Below are positions 9,411 through 11,999 of a stretch of 11,999 nucleotides of DNA, one piece after another. The notes under the pieces were generated by a model. That model saw only the letters and a list, made by a program, of their open reading frames with translations. It ran no database searches and was not told the DNA's origin. Source of the DNA: Smittium mucronatum (taxonomy: Eukaryota > Kickxellomycota > Harpellomycetes > Harpellales > Legeriomycetaceae); assembly GCA_001953115.1 (NCBI GenBank), contig LSSL01003119.1:1-11999 (forward strand). Reading direction: 5' to 3'. Every line of letters starts with the position of its first letter. The first letter of the stretch is position 1. A program made the translations under genes and the position numbers.

Positions 9411-11009
9411 ATGGAAATGGAAATGCCTGATCACAACGACTATGTCGTTGACAAGAATGAAGCAGGAATAGAGAAAAAAGAGAAATTCCATGCCCAGGAT
9501 AATTTAAATAGAACACTTAAAGGCAGACATATGTCTATGATTGCCATTGGTGGTACCATAGGAACTGGTCTCTTCGTTGCCTCTGGTGGTGTTTTAAGTA
9601 AGGCTGGTCCTGCCGGTGCTCTCGTAGCCTATGCTCTCATGGGCCTGATTGTTTTCTTTGTCATGACTTCCCTCGCTGAAATGTCTACTTTTATCCCCGT
9701 TGCTGGTTCCTTCAACTCTTTCGCTGATCGTTTCGTAGATCCCGCTTTTGGATTTGCTATCGCTTATAATTATTGGTACTCCTGGATTGTCACTGCTGCC
9801 ACTGATCTTGTGGCTGCTGGTATCATCGTGCAATTTTGGTTGCCTAATGTTAGCCCTGTCGTCTGGAGTTTTGTTCTCATGGCCATCGTTGTCTTTTTGA
9901 ATCTATTTGGTGCCAAGCTATATGGTGAGGCTGAGTTCTGGCTAGCTCTTATTAAAGTTCTGGCCATTGTAATTTTTATAATCATCGGTATTCTAGTTGC
10001 AGCTGGTGCTGTCGGTGGTACTACATATGGCTTTAAGAATTGGTCAATCCCAGGTGCACCATTTGTTGATGGGTTTCCCGGTCTTCTCAATGTTTTCGTT
10101 ACTGCTGCGTTCTCTTTCCAGGGTACTGAGATCGTTGGTGTCACAGCTGGAGAATCTAGCAATCCTTCCCGCGATGTGCCCAAAGCTATAAGATCCATCT
10201 TTTGGCGCATTCTCCTCTTTTACGTTTTAACCATTCTCCTTATCGGTATGGTTATTCCTTACACTGATCCAGATCTTTTGAATGCCGATATCGATTCCAT
10301 TGCAATATCCCCCCTAGTAATAGTTCTCAAGAAGTCTGGTATTCATTCTGCTGACCACATCATGAACGCTATTATCCTGACCTCTGTTCTTTCGGCCGGC
10401 AATTCTGGTCTGTACTTGACTAGCAGAACTTTATACTCACTCGCATGTGAAAAGAAGTCCTTTAAGAAATTTGCTGATGTCTCTCGTGGTGGTACTCCAT
10501 TATATAGTCTCGCTCTATGTTCCATTTGCATCATCGGCCTTTTCTGTCTTTCTCTTATTGGAAATCAAGTTATCTATGAATGGTTTGTCGCTTTTTCTGG
10601 TATCGCCGGTCTCATTTCTTGGATGGGTATTAGCTTCACCCATCTTAGATTCCGCAAAGCTTATAAACTCCAGGGTTATAATCTAGAAGATCTTCCCTAC
10701 CAGGCTTCCTTTTACCCATTCGGCCCCTACTTTGGGTTCTTTGGTCTTTTCTTCATCACACTCGCTCAGGGCTACCAGACTTTCATTAATAGCGAACATA
10801 AATTTTACGCCAGCGAATTCTTCCAGTCTTATATTGGTATCCCAATTTTTATCGTTCTTTATATTATCTATAAGTTCACTATGAAGACTAGGTACGTAAG
10901 GCTGGAAGAAATGGATCTCGAAACTGATTCATACATTCATCTTGGCTTCCCCAGCTCTAGACATGAGAAATTGACCTTTTGGCAAAAGATTCTTGATCTT
11001 TTTACGTAA
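9411..11009 (+). CDS. LysP/Can1-type basic amino-acid permease
   Basis: The 532-residue protein is an APC-superfamily membrane transporter that probably brings lysine (perhaps also arginine) into the cell with protons. About 12 hydrophobic segments are visible, near residues 41-62, 68-92, 113-143, 149-167, 180-202, 221-243, 262-285, 316-340, 364-384, 388-412, 433-455 and 471-490. The glycine loop GGTIGTGLF (47-55) in segment 1 and FQGTEIVGVTAGE (236-248) in segment 6 are family signatures for substrate binding. Glu240 and Glu248 match residues I recall as important in LysP. Ser124, Thr128 and Asp132 align with Can1 Ser176, Thr180 and Glu184, and Ser396 with Can1 Thr456. The length is near that of fungal permeases (about 550-600) and longer than LysP (about 490). 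The cytosolic N-tail has Lys15, 22, 23, 25 and 37, possible ubiquitin sites; the C-tail ends FWQKILDLFT, like Can1. The first ATG has A at -3 and G at +4; in-frame ATGs at codons 3 and 5 are alternatives. No intron interrupts it. The family is certain, the exact substrate inferred. Confidence 0.93.
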   Translation: MEMEMPDHNDYVVDKNEAGIEKKEKFHAQDNLNRTLKGRHMSMIAIGGTIGTGLFVASGGVLSKAGPAGALVAYALMGLIVFFVMTSLAEMSTFIPVAGSFNSFADRFVDPAFGFAIAYNYWYSWIVTAATDLVAAGIIVQFWLPNVSPVVWSFVLMAIVVFLNLFGAKLYGEAEFWLALIKVLAIVIFIIIGILVAAGAVGGTTYGFKNWSIPGAPFVDGFPGLLNVFVTAAFSFQGTEIVGVTAGESSNPSRDVPKAIRSIFWRILLFYVLTILLIGMVIPYTDPDLLNADIDSIAISPLVIVLKKSGIHSADHIMNAIILTSVLSAGNSGLYLTSRTLYSLACEKKSFKKFADVSRGGTPLYSLALCSICIIGLFCLSLIGNQVIYEWFVAFSGIAGLISWMGISFTHLRFRKAYKLQGYNLEDLPYQASFYPFGPYFGFFGLFFITLAQGYQTFINSEHKFYASEFFQSYIGIPIFIVLYIIYKFTMKTRYVRLEEMDLETDSYIHLGFPSSRHEKLTFWQKILDLFT

Positions 11010-11251
11010 TTTGTTTTCTTTTGCTGCTTTTGCCCGACCATTTTTCTTTACCCTTTCGATATTCAACCTTCTCTCTAATCTTCCTCCAGCCTTTCTATGC
11101 CGCAATTAATCTTTTACATCGACAACTTTGTATTGTACTTTTCTTAAAATTTATCACTTTAATATATGCTGAATGTGGTTAATTAACTTTATTGTATTTA
11201 GCCTTTTTGTTATTGTTGTCTTATTTAATAACTTATTTTTTAATCTTTGTT
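11010..11251 (+). other. T-rich 3' flank of the permease gene
   Basis: The stretch after the TAA is rich in T and C and contains no gene. I see no exact AATAAA; AT-rich words such as AATATA near 11161 could serve as fungal-type polyadenylation signals. Its last 20 bases may already belong to the LINE relic: frame 2 from 11231 reads TYFLIFVAF, vaguely like the FLDLKKAF lead-in of reverse transcriptases, but too eroded to call. Confidence 0.4.
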
Positions 11252-11999
11252 GCCTTCACGCTCTTCTTATGAGAGCTTTTATTGGTTAAATGATAACAGT
11301 TAAATATTGTCGGAAGCGGATTCCCTATATCAGTTAGACTGGTACAAGTCTTCGCTTGTACAGGTCACCGAAAATAGCTGTTAGGATTGGAAATGATGTC
11401 TCCAAACCCACTGACTACCTATGTGGGTTGCGACAAGGCTTCCCAGATTCACCAATACTATTCGATTTTTACATTAGCGATCTTTTCAAGATCATTCAAG
11501 GTATATATGTTCCTGGAATCACATCTAGGATACCTGGGCTGCTTTTTGCCGATAATGCCGTGCTATTGGTAGAATCAGAGGCTGATATGCAAATTGCATT
11601 AAATAAAATTACTGATTGGTCGAACACATGGGAAATGACTGTGAATGCATCCAAGTGTGGTGCTATGAATGTCGCCGGTCCCCAATCGTCCGATCTGATA
11701 TTACAAGCCCAAAATATTCCAAAAACTGATCAGTACACATATTTGGGGCATATTATGAACTATAAATGGGGCGTGTCTGGGACCATCAAAAACAACATAT
11801 TAAATGCAGAAAGGCATTCTACGCTGCATATAACTTCATGGAACGTGATGACGTACCTGTATGCCTAAAAATAAAATCCATAAATTCGTTTCTGATGCCT
11901 ATTTGTTGTTACAGAGGCGAGACCTTTAACATGAGTGAAGCCAGAGTCAGTCCGATCCAGGCCTAAATCGACAAAGCGATCAGACTGGTTGCTAATGTT
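11252..11999 (+). pseudogene. LINE-type reverse transcriptase relic (non-LTR retrotransposon)
   Basis: This is part of the reverse-transcriptase ORF of a non-LTR element, which copies its RNA into a nicked chromosomal site; the right end is cut by the window. Homology passes through three frames. Frame 2 (11252-11353) holds the decayed segment ELLLVK..QLNIVG and RLVQVF, with stops at 11270, 11291 and 11294. Frame 1 (11356-11807) is clean and carries LYRSPKIAVRIGNDV, GLRQG (11425-11439), SPILFDFYISDLF, the catalytic-motif version FADNAVLL (11545-11568), the WEMTVNASKCG block and YTYLGHIM. Frame 3 (11808-11999) holds RKAFYAAYNF, INSFLMPI and IDKAIRLVANV, with a stop at 11964-11966. The family motif is F/YADD; here the second Asp is Asn (codon 11554-11556). 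The shift near 11808 fits loss of one base, and that near 11354 a small deletion. The frame-1 part has no ATG at its apparent start (codon 11356 is TTG). The copy cannot transpose by itself. Confidence 0.88.

Noticed and set aside
9594..10686. Several open frames overlapping the permease on both strands
   Set aside because: They are by-products of the permease's codon pattern; none has independent motifs, and the permease frame explains the sequence fully.
11387..11572. Second plus-strand frame inside the reverse-transcriptase relic
   Set aside because: It overlaps the frame carrying GLRQG and FADN and shows no motif of its own.
1..11999. CRISPR array, bacterial operon or defence system
   Set aside because: No regularly spaced repeats, no ribosome-binding sites, no clustered genes, and the LINE relic argues for eukaryotic nuclear DNA.

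Overview
The window looks like nuclear DNA from an AT-rich eukaryote, most probably a fungus. It has one convincing intact gene, an intronless amino-acid permease (9411-11009, + strand). The eukaryotic call rests on three things. A LINE-type (non-LTR) reverse-transcriptase relic fills the right end. The permease carries the long lysine-rich N-terminal tail and aromatic C-terminal tail of fungal permeases. More than 8 kb of sequence on the left is gene-poor, without operon structure. The wording of the reverse transcriptase recalls LINEs of early-diverging zygomycete-type fungi, but that is an impression from memory, not a search result.

Layout. Bases 1-60 are an isolated patch of about 52% GC, possibly the tail of an element or gene lying to the left. 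Bases 61 to about 5600 are extremely AT-rich (hand-counted stretches about 13-33% GC, mostly near 20%) with no recognisable gene. From about 5600 to 8400 the GC content rises in patches to 35-45%. This part holds a perfect GC-rich inverted repeat (5758-5789), an unrecognised frame with few stops (6553-6948) and a cluster of short repeated motifs that could be a transposon end (7222-7359). A 112-codon minus-strand ORF with faint ankyrin-repeat character (8394-8732) comes next. The 678 bases from there to the permease start hold a pyrimidine-rich tract, two GATA-type motifs and a TATA box.

The permease belongs to the APC superfamily, basic amino-acid branch. Compared from memory, its core resembles bacterial LysP more than yeast Can1/Lyp1, while both tails look fungal. 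It probably imports lysine and perhaps other cationic amino acids across the plasma membrane by proton symport. About 240 bases after its stop codon the LINE relic begins and runs off the window. It is dead: four in-frame stops, two frameshifts and an Asp-to-Asn change in the catalytic motif.

I see no operon, CRISPR array, rRNA or tRNA, and no multi-gene system. The items most worth following up are the LysP-like core in a eukaryotic setting, the unevenly decayed LINE, and the left-to-right composition gradient.
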